A stretch of 10,565 nt of DNA from Poseidonibacter ostreae (GCF_009208055.1 NZ_WFKI01000063.1:1-10565), one strand, 5' to 3'; counted from the stretch's first letter, positions 1 through 6,569 are shown. Notes: generated from the letters alone by a model not told the origin. Translations and numbers: made by a program.

Positions 1-3
1 AAA

Positions 4-35
4 GTTTGATTGAGTTTTCAAACCCCTATTTTTTT
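4..35 (+). terminator. Probable intrinsic terminator of a gene left of the window
   Basis: GTTTGA (4-9) and TCAAAC (18-23) form a six-base stem with an eight-base loop. It is followed by CCCCTA and a run of seven T (29-35). All three plus frames carry a stop at or before position 41, so no gene reads through this spot. I infer that an upstream plus-strand gene ends just outside the window. The stem is short and AT-rich, so the call is moderate. Confidence 0.4.
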
Positions 36-41
36 AATTAA

Positions 42-161
42 GTCAAATGTGTTGATAATGGTATTGCAACTATAAAACTTACTTCAAGTAATACATCTGA
101 ATATAAGTGGTATTATAACAATGGTAAACATGGAGCATCAGGTTTCTTAGAAAAAAGATAA
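42..161 (+). pseudogene. Relic of a type IV pilin/pseudopilin-like C-terminus
   Basis: The plus frame from 42 to the TAA at 159-161 encodes 39 residues, including KCVDNGIATIKLTSS and YKWYYNNGKHGASGFLEKR. A conserved-looking strand, an aromatic-rich segment and a short basic tail resemble the C-terminal end of type IV pilins and type II secretion pseudopilins. The frame has an in-frame TAA at 39-41 and no ATG, GTG or TTG start, and no Shine-Dalgarno sequence precedes it. The preceding bases look like a terminator. It still ends at a good terminator, as a real gene end would. I infer a truncated remnant left by deletion or recombination. It could also be chance coding-like sequence, or the tail of a gene broken by a nonsense mutation. 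The pilin resemblance is from memory of the family, not from a search. Confidence 0.4.
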
Positions 162-190
162 AAGGTTAACCCCTTTTATCTTTATTTTTT
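154..190. terminator. Bidirectional intrinsic terminator
   Basis: AAAGATAAAAGG (154-165) pairs with CCTTTTATCTTT (172-183) around the six-base loop TTAACC. On the plus strand the stem runs into TTTATTTTTTTT. On the minus strand it runs into TTTTTTCTAAG. It therefore serves the pilin-like relic from the left and the SagB-type dehydrogenase gene from the right, whose stop codon lies inside the hairpin at 182-184. Confidence 0.75.
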
Positions 191-1759
191 TTCATAAGGT
201 TCTAAAGTTGTTAATCTACTATCTACTAAACCACGTCCAATTGTAAAATGATAAAGTGTTTGAAATTGATTTGAACTTAGACCTATAGTTTCATGAAGAA
301 TATTATCAAGAAAACATCCAATACCTGTTGCTGATAAGTTTAAAGAAGTTGATTCTAAATAAAGCTGTTGTCCAATAGCTCCACAATCCCAATATAAGTG
401 CTTATATTTTGAAGAACCATATTTCTCTAATTGACTTGTAAATTCTGCTAACATACCTAAAGTAAATGCTCCATGAGCTGCTATATCTTGATTACAAGAG
501 ATTGCTTTTGCTAAAAATTTAAAATCACCGCTTTGAAGTTTATATAATTCACCTGCATTTGTATCAACACTTTCCCATAGGAACTCATCTTTTAGTAAAG
601 TTTCTAGTTTACTTTTATGCTCTTTATTTCGTATTAGTATATAAAGTCCAGATTCAAGCTCTTGGACACTGTGTACAAATAGTACTAAGTTAATAGTGGA
701 AGTATCACATTTTACTGAAGCTATAATTGTTTCAAACTCTTTTTTTGAAATTGTACAATCATCTTTATTCATAACTTGTGCTGAACGTCTTTTTAAAACT
801 ATATCTTTTGCTAATGCTGAGGCTTCTCTATATGGGTTTAACTCATATCTGTCATTTGTATATTTTTTTATATCTAACTCATCACTTAATGTTGCATCTT
901 CGATTTTTTCTAAAATATCCCATTTATGCCAACTTAAACTTAGTTGATTTGCTTTTCCCTCATACTTTTCTTGTAAGTTTTGTCTTAAAACATCTATATC
1001 TATACTTGTATTTTGTGATATAGAATTATCATCTTTAGATACAAGAATTAACATATCTGCTAATTCTCTCTCTTCTGGAACATATCTATTACTTTGATTA
1101 AAGCCTATTAAATTTTCAAGTTGTGAATCTTTAGTATTTAAAACTTCTATTTTCCATCCTAAAATTAAAGCAGAAATTTCTAAAGCTTTTAGGGCATGTC
1201 CACAATCAAGTTGTGTATATCTCCATGACCTCTCACCATATTTCCAAGCTTCTCTCCAAACAATAGAAGATAAACAAAGTAAAAAACTATTTTGAGGTAA
1301 ATTTAGATTGTTTTTTGTTGAACTTAAAAGTTCTAACTCATGCTCTTTAGGAGAGTAGTGATGTAAACCATCATCTATTCCTTGAATCTCATTTGATATT
1401 ATATATGCTTCACTTGGTTGTAAGTTTCCACTAGAAGCATTACATCTTAAAGCCCACGATTGATCACCATACTCTTTTATAGCTGCAAGTCCTAAAGAGA
1501 ACTGGAAAAATTGTGATATTGATTCAAGACATAAAGGAGCACTTAGTTTATCTTCTTTAGTTTGAGTAAATATTTGACTATATTCTAAAGTTTTATTATC
1601 AAAAGATAGAGGTAAGCTTGTTTTTTTTGTATTACTATATGTTCTATATGGGTCTGGTTGTGTTGCCCAATCCATATAACCTAAAGACCTTGCGTATCTT
1701 TGTTGCGAATGTTTTGTTTCATTATGATAGGTATAAACCATTTGTAAATTATTATTCAT
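182..1759 (-). CDS. SagB-type dehydrogenase, tandem nitroreductase-fold protein
   Basis: This 525-residue protein has two nitroreductase-fold halves of the SagB/ThcOx family, FMN-dependent oxidoreductases whose best-known members oxidise azolines to azoles in peptide natural products. Numbering from the upstream GTG at 1774, a family-typical N-terminus (YHNETKH, RYARSLGYMDWATQPDPYR) covers residues 16-44. Half one has CNASSGNLQPSEAY near 111-124 and a conserved QLDCGHALKALEIS block near 188-201. Half two has RRSAQ at 329, CNQDIAAHGAFTLGMLAEF at 427-445, and YWDCGAIGQQLYLES then GIGCFLDN to about 490. Most peptide-cluster SagB proteins have one domain; this double form is the kind seen alone in proteobacteria. 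No cyclodehydratase, precursor or transporter is nearby, so the substrate is unknown. I chose ATG 1757-1759; GTG at 1774 and ATG at 1741 are also possible, and none has a clear Shine-Dalgarno sequence. The family call is firm; the physiological role is not. Confidence 0.9.
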   Translation of the reverse strand: MNNNLQMVYTYHNETKHSQQRYARSLGYMDWATQPDPYRTYSNTKKTSLPLSFDNKTLEYSQIFTQTKEDKLSAPLCLESISQFFQFSLGLAAIKEYGDQSWALRCNASSGNLQPSEAYIISNEIQGIDDGLHHYSPKEHELELLSSTKNNLNLPQNSFLLCLSSIVWREAWKYGERSWRYTQLDCGHALKALEISALILGWKIEVLNTKDSQLENLIGFNQSNRYVPEERELADMLILVSKDDNSISQNTSIDIDVLRQNLQEKYEGKANQLSLSWHKWDILEKIEDATLSDELDIKKYTNDRYELNPYREASALAKDIVLKRRSAQVMNKDDCTISKKEFETIIASVKCDTSTINLVLFVHSVQELESGLYILIRNKEHKSKLETLLKDEFLWESVDTNAGELYKLQSGDFKFLAKAISCNQDIAAHGAFTLGMLAEFTSQLEKYGSSKYKHLYWDCGAIGQQLYLESTSLNLSATGIGCFLDNILHETIGLSSNQFQTLYHFTIGRGLVDSRLTTLEPYEKK

Positions 1760-1774
1760 ATTGTATGTTATCAC

Positions 1775-1856
1775 AGTAGTTTTAATAAATCATTAAATAA
1801 AAATATTTTAGATATCATACTAAAAATAAAATAAAGTATAAAAATATAGGTAAAGA
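1775..1856. promoter_or_regulatory. Divergent promoter region (dehydrogenase and operon)
   Basis: This AT-only-like spacer separates divergent genes and should carry both promoters. On the minus strand TATACT (1840-1835) is a good -10 candidate for the dehydrogenase. On the plus strand TATCAT (1813-1818) could be a -10 for the operon starting at 1857. No convincing -35 is visible, as is usual in Campylobacterota. AGG at 1848-1850 is the ribosome binding site of the hydrolase gene, six bases before its ATG. The exact boxes are guesses. Confidence 0.35.
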
Positions 1857-2552
1857 ATGAAAGAAAAAATATATTTAATCCCAGGTCTTATGACTGATGA
1901 ACGACTTTGGAGTAGAATAACACCTTTTTTAACTGATTATGAATTAGTACATGTTCCAATTCCTCATACTGAAGATTTTGATGAGGCTATTGATATATTA
2001 TTAGATGTGTTCAAAGAAGAGAAAGTAAATTTATTAGGATTTTCTTTAGGTGGATATATAGCTTCTTACTTTGCAGTTACATATCCAAATAGAGTAAATA
2101 AACTATTTATGGTAGCAGCAACTCCTGGAGCATCTGAAGAGGCTGAAATTGAAAGAAGAAGAGAAAAGTTTGCAGTAATTGAAAAAGAGGGATTTAAAGG
2201 TTTACCTTATGAGAAAGCAGTAACTTTAGTAGAAGAGCAAAATAAAGAAGATAATGAGCTAATTAAGACAATTCAAGATATGTTTATGGACTTAGGAAAA
2301 GAGACTTTTATCTCCCAACTTACAAGTACATTTAATAGAGTTGATTTACTTGAAGACTTAGTTGGTTTAAAATTAAATATATGGTTTTACTATAGTACAA
2401 AAGATAGATTGTTAAATCATAAATCAATTGCTAAACTACAAACACTAGAGCATGAAATGACTTTAATCTCACGTGAAGGAACTAGTCATAATATTCCACT
2501 TGAAGTTCCAAAAGAGTTAAGTACTAAGATAAAAGAGTGGATAAGCAAATAA
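1857..2552 (+). CDS. Alpha/beta-fold hydrolase
   Basis: This is a 231-residue compact alpha/beta hydrolase without signal peptide or membrane segment, so it should be cytosolic. The first strand and oxyanion region read IYLIPGLMTDERLW (5-18). The nucleophile elbow is GFSLGG with Ser63. The likely acid is Asp183 (STKDRLL) and the catalytic histidine is His211 (GTSHNIPLE), so the full triad is present in order. The middle part (about 92-160) is a charged helical lid. AGG lies six bases before the ATG. It is the first gene of a plus-strand operon and overlaps the glycosyltransferase gene by 16 bases, so the two are probably translated together. Fold and triad are clear. The substrate is not: a carboxylester or thioester is likely, and a role in trimming or priming a lipid or glycan intermediate is inference from context. 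Confidence 0.9.
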   Translation: MKEKIYLIPGLMTDERLWSRITPFLTDYELVHVPIPHTEDFDEAIDILLDVFKEEKVNLLGFSLGGYIASYFAVTYPNRVNKLFMVAATPGASEEAEIERRREKFAVIEKEGFKGLPYEKAVTLVEEQNKEDNELIKTIQDMFMDLGKETFISQLTSTFNRVDLLEDLVGLKLNIWFYYSTKDRLLNHKSIAKLQTLEHEMTLISREGTSHNIPLEVPKELSTKIKEWISK

Positions 2553-3796
2553 AGACTGAAATAAAAAAACTATTAGTTATAGGCTATGTATGGCCAGAAC
2601 CAAACTCTTCAGCAGCTGGAACTCATATAATGTCTATAATGAGACTATTTAAAGCAAATGGATATAAAGTAGAGTTTTGTACACCTTGTGCTATATCAGA
2701 GCATAGTATAGATTTAAAAGAAGAGGGGATTAGTTCTTCTAGTATAGAATTAAACTCAGATAATTTTGATGTATATATAAAAGCATATAATCCTGATACT
2801 GTTTTATTTGATAGATTTATGATGGAAGAGCAGTTTGGATGGAGAGTTGAATCAAACTGTCCAAATGCTTTAAAAATACTTGATACTGAAGATTTGCAAC
2901 TTTTAAGAAATGCAAGACATCAAGCTTTAAAAGAGAATAGGGATGTGAGTAAAGCTGATTTGTTTTCTACTTTAGCAAAAAGAGAGATATCTGCAATATT
3001 AAGGTGTGATATTTCATTGATTATATCTTCTTATGAAATGAAGCTCTTAAAAGAAACTTTTAAAGTTGATAGCTCATTGCTTCATCATTTACCTTTTATG
3101 GTTGATTTAGATAAATGTCCTAGTAAAACAAAAGCTTACGAAGAACGTGAACACTTTATGACAATAGGAAATTTTCGTCATGCTCCAAATTGGGATGTTG
3201 TTTTATATCTTCAAAAAATATGGCCACTTATAAAAAAACAGCTTCCAAAAGCACAACTTCATATTTATGGTTCATATCCTCCACCAAAGGCGACTGCTTT
3301 AAATAATCCTAAAACAGGTTTTTTAATAAAAGGCTGGGCTGATGATGCTTTTGAAGTTATGGAAAACTCTAGAGTTTGTTTAGCTCCTATTAGATTTGGT
3401 GCAGGGATAAAAGGAAAACTTTTAGATGCTATGATTATGCAAACACCAAGTATTACATCTAGTATTGGAAGTGAGGGTATGTATGAGGATGAAACTTGGC
3501 CTGGCTTTATAAGTGATGATTTAGAAGAGTTTGCAAAAAAGGCAGTTGAACTGTATAATGATGAAAAATTATGGAATGAAGCAAAAGAAAACTCAACGAT
3601 ATTGCTAAAATCAAAATATGATGCAGATATCTTATCAAAGAAATTAATTGAAAAAATCGATGAGGTATATGAAAATCTAGAAGAGCATAGACTAGATAAC
3701 TTTATAGGTTCTATGCTAAGACATCATTCAATGGCAAGTACAAAATATATGTCTCAATGGATAGAAGAAAAGAATAAAAATATTAAGACTAATTAG
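2537..3796 (+). CDS. GT4-type (GT-B fold) glycosyltransferase
   Basis: This 419-residue protein should move a sugar from a nucleotide-sugar donor to an unidentified acceptor. The N-terminal acceptor domain starts with KKLLVIGYVWPEPNSSAAGTH (10-30), the usual first strand and glycine-containing loop. The donor domain starts near FMTIGNFRHAPNWD (207-220). It contains LHIYGSYPP (241-249), GFLIKGW (261-267) and the donor-binding stretch APIRFGAGIKGKLLDAM (283-299), then SIGSEGM. Asp297 stands where many retaining GT4 enzymes have Glu. A tail of about 40 residues after 380 is charged and not typical of the family. The start is GTG at 2537, inside the hydrolase gene; the next in-frame Met (His30-Ile-Met) would cut the first strand. 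There is no predicted membrane anchor. Family confident; donor and acceptor unknown. Confidence 0.9.
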   Translation: MDKQIKTEIKKLLVIGYVWPEPNSSAAGTHIMSIMRLFKANGYKVEFCTPCAISEHSIDLKEEGISSSSIELNSDNFDVYIKAYNPDTVLFDRFMMEEQFGWRVESNCPNALKILDTEDLQLLRNARHQALKENRDVSKADLFSTLAKREISAILRCDISLIISSYEMKLLKETFKVDSSLLHHLPFMVDLDKCPSKTKAYEEREHFMTIGNFRHAPNWDVVLYLQKIWPLIKKQLPKAQLHIYGSYPPPKATALNNPKTGFLIKGWADDAFEVMENSRVCLAPIRFGAGIKGKLLDAMIMQTPSITSSIGSEGMYEDETWPGFISDDLEEFAKKAVELYNDEKLWNEAKENSTILLKSKYDADILSKKLIEKIDEVYENLEEHRLDNFIGSMLRHHSMASTKYMSQWIEEKNKNIKTN

Positions 3797-3806
3797 AGGA
3801 AAAGTT

Positions 3807-3977
3807 ATGATTGACAGAGTATATATGACAAAAGAGAGATTTGAAGAAGAGTTAAAAAATGGTAATTTACCTCATAAAACATACGAAGATTACAAAAAAT
3901 CTGTTGATGCACTTTATGATGAGTTAGATACAGTTAGCGATGAAGATTTAGAAAAAGAGTTAGATGAAAGTAAGTAA
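3807..3977 (+). CDS. Small acidic hypothetical protein (56 aa)
   Basis: An ATG at 3807, six bases after GAGGA (3796-3800), opens a 56-residue frame starting MIDRVYMTKERFEEELKNG and ending in TAA at 3975-3977. It fits exactly between the glycosyltransferase stop and the cupin gene, and overlaps the cupin start by 14 bases, which supports real, coupled translation. I count 18 Asp/Glu against 9 Lys/Arg. The first half (TKERFEEELKN) and second half (YEDYKKSVDALYDELDTVSD) look helical, with no cysteine, no membrane segment and no signal peptide. I do not recognise a family. It could be a small partner or regulator of one of the neighbouring enzymes. That is a guess from position only. Confidence 0.75.
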   Translation: MIDRVYMTKERFEEELKNGNLPHKTYEDYKKSVDALYDELDTVSDEDLEKELDESK

Positions 3978-4308
3978 ACCAATAAAATTTAAATCAAAAA
4001 GTTGGGGACACGAGATTTGGATTCATAACTCTGATAAATATTGTGGAAAAATATTAGTAGTTGAAGCTAATAAAAGTTCAAGTATGCATTATCATAAATT
4101 AAAAGATGAAACTTTTTATATACAAGAAGGAAAAATATTAGTTAATACTATTTCTAAGGATGGTATTAAAAAAGAGTTTGAAATGAATAAAGGAGATGTT
4201 TTAGATATTCCTAAAGGAACAAAACATCAATTTACAGGAATTGCAGAAAAATCAGAAATATTTGAAGTATCAACTGAACATTTTGATGATGATTCTATTT
4301 ATGTATAG
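3964..4308 (+). CDS. Single-domain cupin (sugar-phosphate enzyme-like)
   Basis: This 114-residue protein is one cupin barrel. Motif 1 is complete: His42, His44, Glu49 and Gly56 in MHYHKLKDETFYIQEG. Motif 2 follows with Gly77, Pro83, Gly85 and His88 in GDVLDIPKGTKH. The three histidines and the glutamate are the standard metal ligands, so a metal-binding active site is expected. The N-terminal WGHEIWIHNSDKYCGKILVV resembles the cupin part of type II phosphomannose isomerases and other small sugar-isomerase-like cupins. Its ATG lies inside the preceding small gene and the next gene starts ten bases after its stop. Position next to a nucleotidyltransferase suggests it isomerises or binds a sugar phosphate or related metabolite. 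The exact reaction cannot be assigned. Confidence 0.88.
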   Translation: MKVSKPIKFKSKSWGHEIWIHNSDKYCGKILVVEANKSSSMHYHKLKDETFYIQEGKILVNTISKDGIKKEFEMNKGDVLDIPKGTKHQFTGIAEKSEIFEVSTEHFDDDSIYV

Positions 4309-4318
4309 GAATATATAG

Positions 4319-4804
4319 TTGGAAGAATTAGCAAAAATTGTATCTTTTGAAGAGTTTGATAAAATTAAAGAAAATTTAGAATCAATTGTATGTACTTCAG
4401 GTGGTTTTGACCCTATTCACTCTGGTCATATTTCCTGCTTTCAAGAATCAAAAAAATATGCAAAGACCTTAGTTGTAATTGTAAATGGAGATGATTTTTT
4501 AAAACAAAAAAAAGGGAAAGCTTTTATGAATTTAAAAGAGCGTTGCATGATTGTGTCTTCTATTAAAAATGTTGATTATGTAATACCTTTTGAGATAAAA
4601 GATGACTCTACAGTTATAAAAGCCTTAGAAAAAATCAAACCAAATTATTTCACAAAAGGTGGTGATAGATATGATGAAAAAACTATCGCTGAGTGGGATA
4701 TTTGTAAGAAATTAGATATAAAAATTATAACAAATGTAGGAAATGAGAAAAATGAAACAAGCAGTTCAAAATATTTGAACGCTTGGACTTCTAAAGATAC
4801 ATAA
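4319..4804 (+). CDS. HxGH nucleotidyltransferase (RfaE-C/cytidylyltransferase type)
   Basis: This 161-residue protein belongs to the nucleotidylyltransferase superfamily that joins a phosphorylated sugar or alcohol to a nucleotide with release of pyrophosphate. After about 20 extra residues the core opens with CTSGGFDPIHSGHI (25-38), carrying the catalytic H34-S-G-H37 motif. NGDDF (56-60) and NLKERCMIVSSIKNVDYVIPF (71-91) follow, then YFTKGGDRY (110-118) and a C-terminal SSSKYLN (148-154) where the family has its ISTT-like motif. This order matches the C-terminal adenylyltransferase of the heptose enzyme RfaE/HldE and related glycerol-phosphate cytidylyltransferases. No kinase half is present. 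The start is TTG at 4319 with AGGA at 4307-4310. Its 3' end overlaps the convergent membrane gene by 14 bases. The fold is firm; choice of ATP or CTP and the sugar is open. Confidence 0.9.
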   Translation: MEELAKIVSFEEFDKIKENLESIVCTSGGFDPIHSGHISCFQESKKYAKTLVVIVNGDDFLKQKKGKAFMNLKERCMIVSSIKNVDYVIPFEIKDDSTVIKALEKIKPNYFTKGGDRYDEKTIAEWDICKKLDIKIITNVGNEKNETSSSKYLNAWTSKDT

Positions 4805-5207
4805 TTTGTGAAATAAATATTATAAGAATTACACAAAGAAATGGAAATAAATGAGAGGTAAATACAAATGGATTTATCTTAAAAAACTTTTGATTAAAAC
4901 CTCTAATACCTAACCATAAACCAAAAAATGCTTTAATACTTAACATGATTTGAAAGTTATTTAAACCATCCTCTGCAATAGGTCCAAATACTTGTGTTAT
5001 TAAATATAAACCTGAGGCAACTGCAACAAGTAATGACCAAGGCACAACTTTTCGTACATGCATCATAAAAGCTTCTCTTGCTTTAATGCTGTCTTCTTCA
5101 CTTAAAGTCTGAGATATCTTTGATAAAAATAGATTATCAACAAATAGAAAACCACCATATATAAAAACTGAGAAAAAATGAATTAAATGTATAAATGTAA
5201 AAGTAAT
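4791..5207 (-). CDS. Four-helix inner-membrane protein, probable ATT start
   Basis: The minus frame ending in TAG at 4791 encodes a coherent membrane protein of about 138 residues. Four hydrophobic segments are visible: a first with HLIHFFSVFIYGGFLFVDN, then VVPWSLLVAVASGLYLITQ, NFQIMLSIKAFFGLWLGI and a C-terminal HLFPFLCVILIIFISQI. The first in-frame Met (5066 or 5063) lies after helix one. Upstream the frame stays open but has no ATG, GTG or TTG as far as the facing helicase start. TAAAGGA at 5220-5214 is a good ribosome binding site six bases before an ATT at 5207-5205, so I place the start there. A 91-residue product from Met 5066 is the alternative, as is a gene that has lost its start. 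His-x-x-His in helix one could bind haem or metal, but I do not recognise the family. A perfect FNR-type box upstream suggests oxygen-linked control. Confidence 0.65.
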   Translation of the reverse strand: MTFTFIHLIHFFSVFIYGGFLFVDNLFLSKISQTLSEEDSIKAREAFMMHVRKVVPWSLLVAVASGLYLITQVFGPIAEDGLNNFQIMLSIKAFFGLWLGIRGFNQKFFKINPFVFTSHLFPFLCVILIIFISQIMYL

Positions 5208-5236
5208 AATAAATCCTTTAATTTTAATAGTGTAAA

Positions 5237-5242
5237 AATATA
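5237..5242 (-). promoter_or_regulatory. Candidate -10 box of the membrane-protein gene
   Basis: On the minus strand the six bases read TATATT. They put a transcription start near 5230, about 23 bases before the proposed ATT start and just ahead of the Shine-Dalgarno sequence. The FNR-type box is then centred about 41.5 bases upstream, the usual class II activator position. The spacing argument is inference. Confidence 0.4.
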
Positions 5243-5264
5243 CTAAAAACTTTTCTTTTATGCA

Positions 5265-5278
5265 TTGATTGAAATCAA
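5265..5278. promoter_or_regulatory. Perfect FNR/CRP-family binding site
   Basis: TTGATTGAAATCAA matches the FNR consensus TTGAT-N4-ATCAA at all ten fixed bases and is a perfect inverted repeat. It lies in the 132-base spacer between the divergent membrane-protein and helicase genes, where such a site would act. FNR/CRP-type regulators are widespread, and in Campylobacterota several control low-oxygen or nitrosative responses with related boxes. Which gene it controls is inferred from spacing and favours the minus-strand gene. It is 61 bases from the helicase start codon. Confidence 0.6.
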
Positions 5279-5339
5279 AGAAACCTTTTCTAAAGCCAAA
5301 ACTGCCTAAAATACGATAAATATTACTAAGGAAAAACTT

Positions 5340-6569
5340 ATGTCATTTTCAAAATTTAATTTTTTAGCTCCTATTAGTGAAGCCTTAACAAACAATGATT
5401 ATGAGACTCCAACAAAAATACAAGACAAAGTTATACCTTTAGTTTTTAAAAAAGAGGACGTTCTTGCTCGTGCACAAACTGGAAGTGGAAAGACTGCTAG
5501 TTTTGTACTTCCTATTTTAAATCATTGGTTAAATAATATGCCTCTTGGTAAATCAAAAATAAAAACTTTAGTTCTAACACCAACAAGAGAATTAACACTT
5601 CAAGTAGCAGATACTTTTAATAAGCTTTCTTCTTCTTTTGAAAAAGAGTTAAAAGTTGTAAGTGTTATTGGTGGGCAAAGTATTGGCGATCAGCTTTTAG
5701 ATATTCAAAAAGGTTGTGATGTTGTAGTTGCAACTCCTGGAAGACTTTTAGATATTTTAGATAAAAAACAAATAAATCTTTCAACTATAGATTTTTTTGT
5801 AGTCGATGAAGCAGATAAAATGCTTGATTTAGGTTTTGAAGAAGAGTTAGAAAAAATACTAGAAAATCTTCCAGAAAAAAGACAAAACCTACTTTTTTCA
5901 GCTACCTACCCTCCTAAAATGCAAAAAATTGCAAAAAAGATTACAAATAATCCAATCACAATTGAAATTGAAAATGAAGAACCAACAGTTGATTTAATAA
6001 AGCAAAGAGCAATTAGTGTAAATTTAGAAAACAGAAGTGCTCTTTTACAAAAGCTTTTAAAAGAAAATAGTTTTTCAAAAGTTTTAGTTTTTATGGCAAA
6101 TAATAGAGCATCAGATAATATCGCTGCAAAATTTAGAAAATATGGCTTTAAAGCAGAATCCTTTCATGGAAATTTAGTTCAAGAAGATAGAATATTTACA
6201 CTTGACGAGTTTAAAACTTCTAAAATTGATATTCTTTTTTCTTCAGATATTGCTTCACGTGGTTTACATATTGATGATATTTCTTGTGTTGTAAACTATG
6301 ATTTACCAAGGTCACCTGCTGATTATATTCATAGAATTGGGAGAACTGGACGAGCTGGAAGTGAAGGTCTTGCTATTTCATTTATAACTTTAGAAAACGA
6401 AGAGCACTTTAAATTAATTGAAAAACGCTCAAATATAAAACTTCAAAGAGAAGAGATTGAAGGTTTTGAATTAATTGGAACTCCTTTAGAAAAAGAAAAA
6501 GGTAAGACACCAATTAAGGGTAAAAGAAAAAGCAAGAAAGATAAGTTAAGAGAGCAGGGGCTTAAATAA
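5340..6569 (+). CDS. rhlE: DEAD-box ATP-dependent RNA helicase, RhlE-like
   Basis: This 409-residue cytosolic protein unwinds or remodels RNA using ATP, probably in ribosome assembly, mRNA turnover or cold adaptation as for its relatives. All helicase motifs are present in order: Q motif with Gln28 (ETPTKIQ), motif I AQTGSGKT (45-52), Ia PTREL (81-85), GG (111-112), Ib TPGR (132-135), II DEAD (156-159), III SAT (187-189), IV VLVFM (248-252), V SSDIASRGLHID (301-312) and VI HRIGRTGRAG (331-340). The tail after 384 is short and lysine-rich (KGKRKSKKDKLRE), a likely RNA-binding extension. Length and the motif surroundings fit RhlE rather than the longer DeaD/CsdA or DbpA. AAGGA at 5328-5332 lies seven bases before the ATG. 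It appears to be a single-gene unit. The DEAD-box call is certain; the RhlE subgroup is likely. Confidence 0.95.
   Translation: MSFSKFNFLAPISEALTNNDYETPTKIQDKVIPLVFKKEDVLARAQTGSGKTASFVLPILNHWLNNMPLGKSKIKTLVLTPTRELTLQVADTFNKLSSSFEKELKVVSVIGGQSIGDQLLDIQKGCDVVVATPGRLLDILDKKQINLSTIDFFVVDEADKMLDLGFEEELEKILENLPEKRQNLLFSATYPPKMQKIAKKITNNPITIEIENEEPTVDLIKQRAISVNLENRSALLQKLLKENSFSKVLVFMANNRASDNIAAKFRKYGFKAESFHGNLVQEDRIFTLDEFKTSKIDILFSSDIASRGLHIDDISCVVNYDLPRSPADYIHRIGRTGRAGSEGLAISFITLENEEHFKLIEKRSNIKLQREEIEGFELIGTPLEKEKGKTPIKGKRKSKKDKLREQGLK

Noticed and set aside
29..41. Homopolymer frameshift that would extend the pilin-like frame leftwards
   Set aside because: The other two plus frames have stops at 7-9 and 11-13, and the present frame is closed by TAA at 39-41 whatever the T-run length. 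A hairpin with a T-run explains the tract better.
696..1023. Plus-strand open frames opposite the SagB-type dehydrogenase
   Set aside because: They lie fully antisense to a gene with clear family motifs, have no ribosome binding site and give low-complexity hydrophobic sequence.
182..4804. Azole-type peptide biosynthesis cluster around the SagB-type gene
   Set aside because: No cyclodehydratase, precursor peptide, leader peptidase or exporter is seen. The hydrolase and glycosyltransferase are on the other strand in a separate operon.
4645..4836. Minus-strand frame opposite the nucleotidyltransferase end
   Set aside because: It is antisense to conserved nucleotidyltransferase motifs and overlaps the more coherent membrane-protein frame.
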